From Oscillospiraceae bacterium (GTDB lineage: Bacteria > Bacillota > Clostridia > UBA1381): DNA of 64,000 nucleotides. This document shows, piece by piece, positions 36,224 through 46,150 of the stretch. The translations under genes were made by a program, and so were the position numbers. Location of the stretch: positions 24,670-88,669 of the forward strand of contig JAFLUB010000002.1 of the NCBI GenBank assembly GCA_022509025.1, given 5' to 3'. The notes under the pieces were generated by a model, which saw only the letters and a program-made list of their open reading frames with translations, ran no database searches and was not told the DNA's origin. Positions within the stretch are counted from its first letter, which is position 1, and every line of letters starts with the position of its first letter.

Positions 36224-36233
36224 TAAAAAATAG

Positions 36234-36258
36234 ACTTTGTACCAAACTGTTACAAAGT
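36234..36258. promoter_or_regulatory. parS-like dyad 4
   Basis: ACTTTGTA-N9-TACAAAGT, 18 bp before the next start codon, in the only gap of this stretch of the transfer cluster. Confidence 0.6.
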
Positions 36259-36276
36259 TAGAAAGGAATAGTTATT

Positions 36277-36780
36277 ATGACTGAAAAAGAACTTATAAAA
36301 GAAATATCAGGCGTTGACGATGCAAATATGCCAAAATCATTTGTTGGTATATTTCATGAAATATGGAATTTGGAGGGTATGACGCAGCGAGTTTCTGAAA
36401 ATACCTTTTACAAGCCGGATGTTGAAATATTCTTACATATGAAATATCTACAAATTGATTTCAAATTCAAATCACCGACTGACGAAGACTTAGCTATAAT
36501 GTGGCGTGTTCTGGAAGATTATTGTAAATCAGACAATAGCGGAGACCGCGAAAAGGGAGAATACCCAATGCTTACAGTAAATATTGTACCGAAAAAGTAC
36601 AATGGCAAATATTACTTATTAGCAACAAACCCGATTATACATACGCTGCAGCCAAACACTGTCAATAGCAAGCCTACTGTAATACGAATGGTTTTCGCGG
36701 ACGGAGATTTTACATTTTTTCAGACCGAGGAGGCTTCTGGTAATGCTGAGCCACTTACCTACAATCCAGAGGAGGAGTAA
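36277..36780 (+). CDS. Unrecognised protein of the transfer cluster
   Basis: 167 residues, soluble and acidic, with strand-rich sequence (YPMLTVNIVPKKYNGKYYLL). GGAATAG precedes ATG 36277, and the stop is 3 bp before the next start. No motif recognised. The position between toprim and hydrolase genes suggests a structural or accessory role in transfer. Confidence 0.6.
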   Translation: MTEKELIKEISGVDDANMPKSFVGIFHEIWNLEGMTQRVSENTFYKPDVEIFLHMKYLQIDFKFKSPTDEDLAIMWRVLEDYCKSDNSGDREKGEYPMLTVNIVPKKYNGKYYLLATNPIIHTLQPNTVNSKPTVIRMVFADGDFTFFQTEEASGNAEPLTYNPEEE

Positions 36781-36783
36781 TAT

Positions 36784-38028
36784 ATGTCAGATTTTAAGAT
36801 TGATTTTAGCAAAGAATACGGCATATACAGTAAAATCATACAATGTAAAGACGATTTGTATGTCGCAGCGTCGCTTGACCCTATTGCAGATAATATTTCA
36901 CCTATGGACATTATACGACGCAATGAGCGTAATACACGTCTATTTTATCCCGTGACTTTTGCAGTTAAAATTGACAAAACCGATAACCTCATGCGTGATA
37001 TGGGAAAGTTCCTTCAATATTGTCGAGAAGCGGAATTTGTAAAAGCTATATACAATGAATTCGGATTACCGATTCCTGAACGGTTGCGATACAGCGAATT
37101 ATATTCGCTTATGCGGTTTAATGATGGTCGAATGAAGCCTGAAACCGATACGAGGCTAGTTAGGTTATATGAAAAAGGTCTGCAGAAGTTTTTTAGAAAT
37201 GAGCGGCGCAGAGGCTTAAGAAAAAAATGGCGCGACTTTTTCAGAAGCGATAAGTTTGACGACGACGCTTCTAAGTTAAAGAATTTACTCGCATTCTTCA
37301 AACGAAAATCTCCTGAAACAGATATTGATATATTACTGAAATCCGGCGAAAGCGTAAAATGGATCGCAATGCAGGAACACGAATATTCTGAGTTTAGAAA
37401 AACGATAAAGGAATATTATTCTGATATATTTTTCAGCGTAGGTAAAAAATATATTGTCAATCATGGTATGGTAGAGATTCCCGGTAACGGTAAAACCATA
37501 ACTTTTAAAGATTTTTGTGAAATCCGAAACAAGAGTTTTTCAACAGAGGGCTATAGGGCATTGGAAAACCTTAATATCTCGTATTGGAATTTCAGAGATG
37601 TTTTTTTCAAGTCTGCAGACGAACCTGTTATAGCTCAGATATATAATAACATCAGTCTGAAATTTGCAAAGTGCGTTAATCTACAGGATTTGTTTGACAA
37701 AGGCGATATTAGCTATATAAATATCCCTATTGCGGATTTTATGGATTTTACAAGTCTCGCGCAGGAAAATAATCTGCCGTTCTATATCGACAAGTGGGGT
37801 GAATTCCAAACCCCAAATCTTGATACGGTATGCGTGGTGTATAACAAATGTAACGACGGTGCAATCGGTGAAATTAACCGCGTCATATTAGATAATAAAA
37901 TACATTCGTCACACGCAATATCCGTGCCGCAGAAAGAAATGCTTAACGCGCAGATTTCAAATGCGTCGGCAAAAAAACAAACTCGCTGCTGCCAGTCAGA
38001 ATATATTCCTCATGAGAAAATTGTATAG
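36784..38028 (+). CDS. Unrecognised protein of the transfer cluster
   Basis: 414 residues without a signal or membrane segment. The middle is basic (NERRRGLRKKWRDFFRSDKF), and the rest alternates helices and strands. The end overlaps an upstream extension of the next frame. It is probably co-translated with the gene before it; function unknown. Confidence 0.6.
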   Translation: MSDFKIDFSKEYGIYSKIIQCKDDLYVAASLDPIADNISPMDIIRRNERNTRLFYPVTFAVKIDKTDNLMRDMGKFLQYCREAEFVKAIYNEFGLPIPERLRYSELYSLMRFNDGRMKPETDTRLVRLYEKGLQKFFRNERRRGLRKKWRDFFRSDKFDDDASKLKNLLAFFKRKSPETDIDILLKSGESVKWIAMQEHEYSEFRKTIKEYYSDIFFSVGKKYIVNHGMVEIPGNGKTITFKDFCEIRNKSFSTEGYRALENLNISYWNFRDVFFKSADEPVIAQIYNNISLKFAKCVNLQDLFDKGDISYINIPIADFMDFTSLAQENNLPFYIDKWGEFQTPNLDTVCVVYNKCNDGAIGEINRVILDNKIHSSHAISVPQKEMLNAQISNASAKKQTRCCQSEYIPHEKIV

Positions 38029-38044
38029 CGAGGGGGTGTATTCT

Positions 38045-41000
38045 ATGGCAAATGATGAAAATAATATTGAAATAAGCCAGGAGGAAAAGCGGAAACGTGA
38101 TTATCTGGACGACCTTGACGCACAAAAAGCAAAAGAGCTTATTGATAAAATTAATAAGCAGCGTGAGGAAACATTAAAAAGACATCGCGATAAAATGAAC
38201 GCCGCTGAAATGTATAAATCCTATGGTTCGCATGGCTTAGATTTCTCCGGACATGAACAGCACGGAATAAACGAGGTGAAAGATAAAATACATAGTGCCG
38301 AACTTAACGCACAGCCAGATATTTCTCCTCAAAAAGATAAACAAATTTCAAAATTGACGGACAAGCTGCCGAGTCGTTCAGCAAATTCGGAATGTGGTGT
38401 GATTGATGAAGAATACATACGACAAATGACCGAACATCATCGGGAACGGCGTGAATTGGAACATGACAAGGGAAATTCTATCAGGTCAATCAGAAATACT
38501 CCCGTTAAAACAGGCGATAAAACAGATGAGCAATCGTATATTCACTCTGATAGTAAACTGCACAATAAAGCTGTTTTCTCATCATATGGATTTGGTAAGG
38601 TAGTTACTAATCATATTGAGAATGGTACAATAACATTTTCCGGGAATAAACATATTTCTGAAAAGGTATCAGAGAAACCTAATATTACGTCCACCAATAC
38701 ATTCAATTCTTCTTTACCGATAAAAAAGAGTGACTATACCACGAGAACGCTTGATAATTCAAGACAAAATTATATACGGCAATCACCAATAACAGTACAA
38801 AATAGTGTTTCTGATTTATCTGAAAAAAAGGTGAGATTTCAATATGCAAAACGATATTTTGGGAATGCTGCACACACTACCGAGCGGATATATACAACTG
38901 CGGGTAGAAGCGTTTACAGAGTATCATCACAGCGCGGCGATTATGATACTATTCATAATTTTGAGCAAATGCGACGAGGCGCAGTTGGAACTGTAGCTGC
39001 TATCCACGTTATAAACAATATTCCACGCCATACAGCAGCCCGAATAGCTGTCATAGATTCGTATACAAAAGCTACGCTTGGTAATATGAGCAGATATATA
39101 AAAGGCTCAAATTCCGCTAAAATATTGACAGAAGTAGAGGAAATGCGTAAATTCGTCGGACCACTTTCTGTCCGACAAAGACAACGCTACGAATTCCTTG
39201 AAAATGAATTGAAAAAAAACGCGCCTATAAACATTGTTCCGACAACATTGACGCAGCTCCGCACGGAAATGAGCCGCGTTTTTACAAGTAGTCAATATAA
39301 AGACCTTGCCGGGAAATATGGAGGCTTAGTAAAGCTTTCATTGCCCGAAATCAAAAAACAAATTACTGTTCTTAATGAAAAACAGCAGTTAGGAACAATA
39401 AGCGATTTTCAGCAGCGCAAGCTCCAACGGCTAGGAGAACTTAAAGAAATTTATATGAACGCATTGCGGGAAAACGGACAGCTTATGAAGTTATCCGCAT
39501 CACGAGTTGGCAAGGAAATACGGATTTTACAGAAACTGAAAAAATCAGGTGGATTAAATGCAGCGCAGAAAATACGGCTTGAAAAGCTTACAGAGCTTAG
39601 CTCACTTCATAATTTGAAAGGTAAGATTTATAAGGATATACACGCCCGGCGCGAATTGAGCATAGCATTTTCACATCTTATACATCAGGCTATGTCAAAG
39701 ACCGAGGACTCAGGAATAAACGGCTTATTTATGGCAACTGATATTTGTACAAACAGATATACAAGAATCATTGTCCGTGAAATCACTAAATTAGAAAAGT
39801 TCACAATACAAAAGACAGCTCATTTAGGTGCAATGGGTATCAAAAAAATAAGCGATAAAACAGGGCTTACAAAGCAGATAAACACGCTTAAAACAAAAGC
39901 AACAAAAAAGCTTATGAATACAAAACCTGTTGCCGCTGTAAATAAACTCAAAGGTAAAGTTAACGGCGAAATATATTCGGAAGTCAGGAAAAAAATATCT
40001 TCAAAAACGCCGGCGGGTTTAAAGACAGCAGCAAAAAAGACAAAATCCACTGTCGGAAAAATCAGAAAAACAAGTAACAAGGTTTCAAATACTGTTCGGC
40101 GTGGATATGAAATTGTGACGAAGCCATTTGTAAAAACTAAAAGTGCGATTATAAAAGTTACAAAAGCAGCAAAGGGCGCTGTATTGGTAGCAGGCGGCTT
40201 CTTATTGGTCCTTTATATTATAATTGCCTTTACTTCCGTAATATCTTCCGCTACTTCAAGCATTATTCTGGAGGATGTTTCTTATCTGAACGAATATATA
40301 GCAGTTCTTAATAAAAATCAGACTGAGTTTAAAGAGAAGTTAGCCGCATTGGGTGCCGGGTATAAAAATGTGACCTATTCTTACACGAACGGTTCTAAAA
40401 TGAATAATACCCGTGAAATTATGTGTATGGCAACTGTCTATTTTCAACAGGACTTTTCAGATAAAGATAGTATAAAGGCATACTTAACACAGATGTTTAA
40501 TGCAAGCCATTTCTACTCTACACAGGAGAGCGACACGTATTATTGCTCCGAAGGTGAGGCATGTGATAATAAAAAAACTGAGGAAAAGGAAAAACCTGAT
40601 GGTTCAAAAGAGACAGTTTATAGCTGTCTCGGGCATAAGGATTTAAATGTAACTATTACCGCGCTTGCATTTGATGAAATATTCAATGCAAGCCTAAACG
40701 CTACAGGTGTAGGAGATTTGTGTTTTGCTTTTGAAACAGGTGGACAGACACTCGGCAGCTATGATTGTTGGTATTGTGAGGATATAGGCGATGGTGCAGG
40801 AATGAATTACGGTATGATGTCTACGAACCGTTCTCAAGCCCGAAGCATGTGGAATTACATAAAAGCCAATTCTGCTAATTTCGCGCAGCAGTTTGAGGGA
40901 ATAGACGGTTTTACAGGCAATAACCTTTATCCGTTTAGTTCTGCGTTCAATCATAAGTGGCAAGGAAACCACTCGCCAGAGGATACGGCTGAAATGGAAC

Positions 41001-41929
41001 AGCTTCAACGCGCCTGGGTGTGGAATGCGTACGGTACAATATGGTGTACAGACCTGCAAAGCAGGACAGGCGTAGATATGACACGCTCATGGGCGTTGTC
41101 TGAGGTTGCATTGTCCCGCGCTGTACATAGAGGTGCATACTCAGCAAGGGTGTTCAGCAGTTGTATTAATTCGAGCATGACGGACGAGCAGATAATAGAC
41201 GCAATATATGACTATGAATGTTCACATTTATCTAGCTTTATGTCGCGCTGGAACTTGGAGAGAAACTATGCAAAATCCTTTCTCGGACGCGAATTCCCCT
41301 CCGATGATTCAGAGCAATTTTCTTGGACTGATGATAATATTGAATGGTGCAAAAACTTATACGAGCAGAACTGGGAGGAGCTTTACGAGGGACTTGTAGG
41401 CTTGAACAGTGCTACAGTCGGTTCAAGTATGTCTGACGCAGAGGTAGAAGCGTTAATCGGTTCGCTTGACGGCTTATCTGAGGAGCGTAAACACCTTTTA
41501 AGCTGGGCTTGTAGTGCAGTTGGAGTTATACCATATCATTGGGATTGGCGCAGTTATTGGACTATTGATGCGGACGACTGGGGTAGTGTTGCAACACCTG
41601 ACTATAAAGGCAGAAACCTTAAAGGCTTAGACTGTTCCGGTTTTGTTATATGGTGCTATAACAAGGCGGGCTACGACCCAGTTACCTGCGGTTGGGGTGC
41701 AAAAGGATATACGGGCACAATAGCTGATACGCCCCAGACAATTAAAATTTCTTATACAGACTTGAAGCCCGGAGATATAGGAATGGCAGGGGCGTGGCCG
41801 TACACACATACAGGAATTTACGCAGGAAACGGAAAATGGATACACTGTACAGGCGCACCCACGAATAATACTGTTATAAATTCCTACGGGGGATTTACAA
41901 CCTTTTACAGACTGATTAATTTAGATTAA
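38045..41929 (+). CDS. Large membrane-bound cell-wall hydrolase (NlpC/P60)
   Basis: 1294 residues. A long charged, helical N-terminal region, a lysine-rich stretch, one membrane segment near 711-735 (AVLVAGGFLLVLYIIIAF), an extracellular cysteine-containing region, and a C-terminal NlpC/P60 domain with Cys1197 (GLDCSGFV) and His1255 (THTGIYAG). In conjugation such proteins open the peptidoglycan for the channel. The middle (residues 900-1110) may hold a second domain that I cannot assign. The ATG at 38045 has a GAGGGGG site; a frame from 37961 lacks one. Confidence 0.85.
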   Translation: MANDENNIEISQEEKRKRDYLDDLDAQKAKELIDKINKQREETLKRHRDKMNAAEMYKSYGSHGLDFSGHEQHGINEVKDKIHSAELNAQPDISPQKDKQISKLTDKLPSRSANSECGVIDEEYIRQMTEHHRERRELEHDKGNSIRSIRNTPVKTGDKTDEQSYIHSDSKLHNKAVFSSYGFGKVVTNHIENGTITFSGNKHISEKVSEKPNITSTNTFNSSLPIKKSDYTTRTLDNSRQNYIRQSPITVQNSVSDLSEKKVRFQYAKRYFGNAAHTTERIYTTAGRSVYRVSSQRGDYDTIHNFEQMRRGAVGTVAAIHVINNIPRHTAARIAVIDSYTKATLGNMSRYIKGSNSAKILTEVEEMRKFVGPLSVRQRQRYEFLENELKKNAPINIVPTTLTQLRTEMSRVFTSSQYKDLAGKYGGLVKLSLPEIKKQITVLNEKQQLGTISDFQQRKLQRLGELKEIYMNALRENGQLMKLSASRVGKEIRILQKLKKSGGLNAAQKIRLEKLTELSSLHNLKGKIYKDIHARRELSIAFSHLIHQAMSKTEDSGINGLFMATDICTNRYTRIIVREITKLEKFTIQKTAHLGAMGIKKISDKTGLTKQINTLKTKATKKLMNTKPVAAVNKLKGKVNGEIYSEVRKKISSKTPAGLKTAAKKTKSTVGKIRKTSNKVSNTVRRGYEIVTKPFVKTKSAIIKVTKAAKGAVLVAGGFLLVLYIIIAFTSVISSATSSIILEDVSYLNEYIAVLNKNQTEFKEKLAALGAGYKNVTYSYTNGSKMNNTREIMCMATVYFQQDFSDKDSIKAYLTQMFNASHFYSTQESDTYYCSEGEACDNKKTEEKEKPDGSKETVYSCLGHKDLNVTITALAFDEIFNASLNATGVGDLCFAFETGGQTLGSYDCWYCEDIGDGAGMNYGMMSTNRSQARSMWNYIKANSANFAQQFEGIDGFTGNNLYPFSSAFNHKWQGNHSPEDTAEMEQLQRAWVWNAYGTIWCTDLQSRTGVDMTRSWALSEVALSRAVHRGAYSARVFSSCINSSMTDEQIIDAIYDYECSHLSSFMSRWNLERNYAKSFLGREFPSDDSEQFSWTDDNIEWCKNLYEQNWEELYEGLVGLNSATVGSSMSDAEVEALIGSLDGLSEERKHLLSWACSAVGVIPYHWDWRSYWTIDADDWGSVATPDYKGRNLKGLDCSGFVIWCYNKAGYDPVTCGWGAKGYTGTIADTPQTIKISYTDLKPGDIGMAGAWPYTHTGIYAGNGKWIHCTGAPTNNTVINSYGGFTTFYRLINLD

Positions 41930-41945
41930 GGAAAGGAATGATTTT

Positions 41946-42725
41946 ATGAAAAAAACAGCCCAATTTATTTACTGTTCTCTTATATTAATTATATTGCTGC
42001 AAATTTCGGTGTTTGCAGAACCGCAGCTCCAGTATATCGAATATTGGAAAGACGGAACGGCATATAATTCTCGTAATGAAGTTATAATTGACTGCATAGC
42101 GTATGATTATTTAACGGATAATACAGATAAATTTGTCAGACTTAACGCAGAAGGAAAGGAAGCCTCCCGCGCCACCGTTCCAAACGAGCTTACAGATATT
42201 AATGGACAAGTTACGGGAACTGCTGAATTATCTGCGGTCGTACCAGACAACATTGATAACGCCGTTGAGGTTGTATTATGGGATAGTAACGGCAATTCAT
42301 ATACGCTGACGGCATATAAGGACAATAACTATATTGCATACGCTAATCTTCCGCCCGGGACGTATTCTGTATTTTCTGCAGGAATAAAAGACGATTTCAA
42401 AGGTGAGTATCCCGCAAAATGCGATATGGACGAAATTATAATAGAGTCGTCAACTGCATCAAAACTCGAAGTCATTATTGCAGAGAAGCAGGACTTGACA
42501 AATCCGCTTACATATACAGGCGTAGACAGCGAAAACGATAGTTTACAATCATATGAAACTCCCGACACGGAACATGACGATACCTATACGGGTATAGATG
42601 TAGACACTAAATCGCTGCTGAAATCAACAATTATTACGTTTTCTGTTTTGGTGATACTTTTTCTAAGCTATCGGATTGTAATATGGTATCGTAACCGCAA
42701 GAATACAGAGGCAGGAGGTGATTGA
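41946..42725 (+). CDS. Type I membrane protein, extracellular
   Basis: 259 residues with an N-terminal signal peptide (ending ISVFAEP), a strand-rich extracellular part (residues 25-215) with an acidic linker, and a C-terminal membrane anchor (TIITFSVLVILFLSYRIVIW) with basic tail. Possibly a surface component of the transfer machine; family not recognised. Confidence 0.65.
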   Translation: MKKTAQFIYCSLILIILLQISVFAEPQLQYIEYWKDGTAYNSRNEVIIDCIAYDYLTDNTDKFVRLNAEGKEASRATVPNELTDINGQVTGTAELSAVVPDNIDNAVEVVLWDSNGNSYTLTAYKDNNYIAYANLPPGTYSVFSAGIKDDFKGEYPAKCDMDEIIIESSTASKLEVIIAEKQDLTNPLTYTGVDSENDSLQSYETPDTEHDDTYTGIDVDTKSLLKSTIITFSVLVILFLSYRIVIWYRNRKNTEAGGD

Positions 42726-42727
42726 AT

Positions 42728-43024
42728 ATGGCAAGAATTATACAGACGCAAGAACAAGTAGAAGCCCTTAAAAGCGTCAAAAATGACTTAAAAAATTTAA
42801 AAAATATTAATAGCTTTATTGAACAAACAAATATCAGTGAAGCAGATAACATAACATTTTCCGCTAATATTGGCGGTTCGGTAGTTAAAATTCCGCTTGA
42901 TAGAAAAACAGTAATAGAGCTTTTGGATAAACAGAAACGAAAAATGCAAAAAGATATATCTACTAATGCTTCCCGATTTTGTATCATGCTCGACGATACC
43001 GATAAAGAAATATTAGAACAATAG
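42728..43024 (+). CDS. Small helical protein
   Basis: 98 residues, rich in coiled-coil-like sequence (VEALKSVKNDLKNLKNINSF). GGAGGTG precedes the start. Last gene of the rightward transfer cluster; function unknown. Confidence 0.55.
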   Translation: MARIIQTQEQVEALKSVKNDLKNLKNINSFIEQTNISEADNITFSANIGGSVVKIPLDRKTVIELLDKQKRKMQKDISTNASRFCIMLDDTDKEILEQ

Positions 43025-43048
43025 CGCAAAACATATTATAACAAAATA

Positions 43049-43083
43049 AATATACCTCGGCATAGCCGAGGTGTATTCATTTT
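43049..43083. terminator. Bidirectional terminator between convergent transfer operons
   Basis: A 13-bp stem (AATATACCTCGGC with GCCGAGGTGTATT, one wobble), followed by CATTTTT. It overlaps the relaxase stop, so serves both operons. Confidence 0.8.
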
Positions 43084-45053
43084 TCCGCATTTGACCGGGA
43101 CTGCTCCTGACGCTCTTCACGCTGCACGTCCTCACGTATTTCCTCTTTTTCATAAACATATTGTTTGTCCTTCGCCGCGTCAATCTGATGCTGCAGCTTC
43201 TTTAAATCTCTGTATTTTTGAGCAGCATTTGAATACTTATCTGATAGCCGTTGTTTTAACTCTTCACTATGTTTAAATCGAATTTTAAAGTCCGCTATGC
43301 TTTCATCGCTTGTTAGGTTATATTTATATAGCACAGCCTTTGTTCGCTTATAAATTTCAATTTTATCGTTATATTCCTTTTTCTTTTCATCGGTTTCTCC
43401 GCTTATCGAAATACCTTTCATTTGTTCACAAAAGTCTCTTACAGATAAGAATTCTGAAAGCGTTTTATCAAGCGTCGAGAGCTGATTATATACGCTGTCA
43501 TTCTTACGGATTTTTGCTTTTAACTGGCTGCAGCTTTTTCCTGCTATATTCAATTTTTCTGTCAGCTCCGTATCCGTTCTAACATTCTGAGCCCGCGCAA
43601 TTGTCACGGCATTAATCATATTCTGGAGCTTCCAGTCCGTCCGTATATAGACAGAAGCCTTACCGCTAGGATAAGAAGATTTCTGTTTATCATTAATTAT
43701 TTTTATTGCCAGTAATAGCGTAAGTTCTATAAGGCTGCGCCTATGACCGTTACTGTCATATAAGCCTATCCTATATGGATGCTTGTTTTTATGGTCTGTC
43801 CAAGTATCATTATAAAAATAACGTCCTTTTATTGTATATTCCTGCTCTTTTTGGCGTGTTTGAACATTTTTTTGCTCAAAATATAGACGCAGGGTTCTTC
43901 CGGATACGGTCATGATTTTTTTATTGTTTTCATCAAAAATCCGATAGAATTTATCAACGTCAAAATATGAATTATATGTTTCTTTTCTATCTATTTTTTG
44001 ATTCAAAGGAATGTTAAAGCTGTAATTATTTTGGTTCAAAGTTTCATTATTTTTCACTATTTTTACATATAAATTTTCACCGTTTTTTGCAGTTTCATAG
44101 CTTAGTTTTTGTAACTCCTCTGATACTATCTGTGAAGTATCTTTAATATCTTCAAGCGGTGTCCAGTACCTTTCAAGGGTCTTTTTTGTATACTCCCGCC
44201 CAAGAGTTTTATCCCTTACTTTATGCTCTCCATCCGGCGTTGTATATGTAACATATTTGTTTTGAGTAATAGTATATCCTGCCGCTTTCATACCACTTAT
44301 ATAGTCGTCCCACGTATGGCAGACGCGTTTCATATTGTCAATGTCACGGCGTATATTTTCTTTCCAACTATTACCCGATTTAGTTTCAACAGCTTCTTTC
44401 CAAGAGTTTTTCCGGTCAATGTCGGGGTTTAAAATTATCGGTAAGCCATGCGCAACAGATATTTCATCATTGAATTTTTGAAGCTCTGCATAGCTTGCTC
44501 TGCAACTGTGATATTTAATCTTACGCGTACCCTTGCCGTACTGCTTTTCGGGGTCTTTGCAATATGCGTTTATGATAATATGATTGTGCTTACATTTGCC
44601 ATGAAGCAGACCGTCCTCCTTAATTTCAGGGTGTAGATGCGAACATATTACAGCCTCATAGAGCCCAAGTTTTTCAGCTAATTCGCGTCCGCATTGATGT
44701 ACTTCCTCGTCTGAAATATCAAGATTTTCAGGGAAGGATTGTATTATATGATAGCCAACTATATCTCCGTTTTCATCTACAATTTTACCTACTCGGTTTA
44801 AATTTTTTTGCCGCGTAAGCATAAATTGTTCCTCTGCTAAATCAGGGTCGCATAAGTAACCGCTTATATATATCTTTTTTGTTTTTTTCTCATTTGCCGC
44901 ATATTTAAGAACAGCGGCAAGCTCGTCTTTTTTCAATGCTCCCGGACTTTCTAAAATATCGGCTTGAATAGTTTTATCTTTGTCCTTTATATAATCCTGC
45001 GCTCTTTTAAGTCCTACTTGTCCGTGAATTGGTTTTATTGTAATAATAGCCAT
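43077..45053 (-). CDS. mobA: MobP-type relaxase
   Basis: 658 residues. The N-terminal relaxase domain carries the histidine motif HLHPEIKEDGLLHGKCKHNH near 140, the metal site of the MOB-P (VirD2-like) group. The C-terminal region is helical and basic. It nicks oriT and leads the strand into the recipient. GAGGTG precedes the start, and MobC is 3 bp upstream. It is convergent with the channel operon. Confidence 0.9.
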   Translation of the reverse strand: MAIITIKPIHGQVGLKRAQDYIKDKDKTIQADILESPGALKKDELAAVLKYAANEKKTKKIYISGYLCDPDLAEEQFMLTRQKNLNRVGKIVDENGDIVGYHIIQSFPENLDISDEEVHQCGRELAEKLGLYEAVICSHLHPEIKEDGLLHGKCKHNHIIINAYCKDPEKQYGKGTRKIKYHSCRASYAELQKFNDEISVAHGLPIILNPDIDRKNSWKEAVETKSGNSWKENIRRDIDNMKRVCHTWDDYISGMKAAGYTITQNKYVTYTTPDGEHKVRDKTLGREYTKKTLERYWTPLEDIKDTSQIVSEELQKLSYETAKNGENLYVKIVKNNETLNQNNYSFNIPLNQKIDRKETYNSYFDVDKFYRIFDENNKKIMTVSGRTLRLYFEQKNVQTRQKEQEYTIKGRYFYNDTWTDHKNKHPYRIGLYDSNGHRRSLIELTLLLAIKIINDKQKSSYPSGKASVYIRTDWKLQNMINAVTIARAQNVRTDTELTEKLNIAGKSCSQLKAKIRKNDSVYNQLSTLDKTLSEFLSVRDFCEQMKGISISGETDEKKKEYNDKIEIYKRTKAVLYKYNLTSDESIADFKIRFKHSEELKQRLSDKYSNAAQKYRDLKKLQHQIDAAKDKQYVYEKEEIREDVQREERQEQSRSNAEK

Positions 45054-45056
45054 GTT

Positions 45057-45455
45057 TTACACCTCTTTTTCTCTATTTCTCGATACAATTTTTTCAAGTT
45101 CCCTGCGTAATTGAGGCTGACTTTTTTGAAAAAGTTTGATTAATTTTTTTTCGCTTTCGCTGATTTCGGTTAACATCTTTAATATATTTTCTATGTCAGC
45201 GGGATAATAATTCCCTGAACTGACAAGCGTATAAACCAATCTGTTTACCGCTGATTTTATTTCCGAAATTTCTTGGGTATGCAGTTCAATTTCATCATAA
45301 TTTACACTTAAAGAATACGGATTGAGAGCGCATTCCCGAGCGTATACGGACACGCTCTGACCTGTGTTATCCGCGCCATTTTTAAGCTGTTTATATTCAT
45401 TTTCACTGACGCGGAATTGAATGATTTTTGTTTTGTTTTTTTCTGTTTCCGACAT
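45057..45455 (-). CDS. mobC: MobC-like relaxosome accessory protein
   Basis: 132 residues. An N-terminal ribbon-helix-helix (IIQFRVSENEYKQLKNGADN) and a helical C-terminal part. MobC proteins bind oriT next to the nick and help the relaxase. It is adjacent to and upstream of the relaxase gene. The start at 45455 has AGGAGAG upstream. Confidence 0.85.
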   Translation of the reverse strand: MSETEKNKTKIIQFRVSENEYKQLKNGADNTGQSVSVYARECALNPYSLSVNYDEIELHTQEISEIKSAVNRLVYTLVSSGNYYPADIENILKMLTEISESEKKLIKLFQKSQPQLRRELEKIVSRNREKEV

Positions 45456-45537
45456 GATTTTTTCTCTCCTTATTTATTGATTTGTTTGTTTCTCTCAGCT
45501 ATTTTTATACTCGGGTTTTGGGCGAAGTCCAATCTTT

Positions 45538-45760
45538 AACCGTCAACTGTTTGACGGTTTTTGAACATAGTTCAAACTCTTTTTTGCTGAAAAATCAACG
45601 TGAAATTTGTAAAATTTCATCATGATTTCGCTAAAAAAGAGCAATGCGGGGTTGTTAGGGGCGCCGCCCCTGCAAAAACGCCGTGTAGTATCTTGTACTA
45701 CAAAGGCATTGCTTGCTAGTATAAAATTCAAACAATTAAGCCGCTGTTGCGGCTTTGTAT
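45538..45760. other. Probable oriT region
   Basis: The 45456-46027 gap upstream of mobC has no convincing gene. It holds an inverted repeat AACCGTCAA-CTGT-TTGACGGTT (45538-45559), GGGGC-GCC-GCCCC near 45657, and GTAGTA-TCTTG-TACTAC near 45686, followed by CAAAGGCATTGCTTGCT. Inverted repeats next to mobC fit oriT. The short open frame at 45622-45804 is probably not a gene. Confidence 0.6.
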
Positions 45761-46027
45761 ATTTATCCATTTTTTGCCTCGGCACAGGGCTTCTATATTC
45801 ATAATAATGATTTTTTGCTTTTTTCTACCTAAATTCAAAATTTTTTTAAATAAAAAATCTTCTATCCTTTCGGCGAGGCATTTCCTTATTCTTATTTTTC
45901 ATTAGGTGTCGGTGCAAGACTTTTCAGAGACAAACTAAATTTTTAAAAAATTTTATATTTTTTGGTTGAATAATTTAAAAATATCGTTATTACCTTTATG
46001 TAACCTAAATGAAAGGAGGAAATGCTA

Positions 46028-46114
46028 ATGTTTTTCAGTTACAAACTGCGACGGTTCTGCGGTAATATCAGGGACAAGCCGCTCACATTTCTTAAAATGC
46101 GCGCGAAGCAGTAA
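46028..46114 (+). CDS. 28-residue peptide, paralogue of the 30287 peptide
   Basis: MFFSYKLRRFCGNIRDKPLT... behind AAAGGAGGA. It shares the MFF-(K)LRRF-GN-RD plan with the peptide at 30287. It precedes the antirestriction gene by 36 bp. Both may be leader peptides. Confidence 0.45.
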   Translation: MFFSYKLRRFCGNIRDKPLTFLKMRAKQ

Positions 46115-46150
46115 AAACGAAACACGCCGCCTGGATTGGAGGTAATGTAT

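Noticed and set aside
45622..45804. 60-residue open frame in the oriT region
   Set aside because: No ribosome site, and it crosses the inverted repeats. The DNA itself is the likelier conserved feature.
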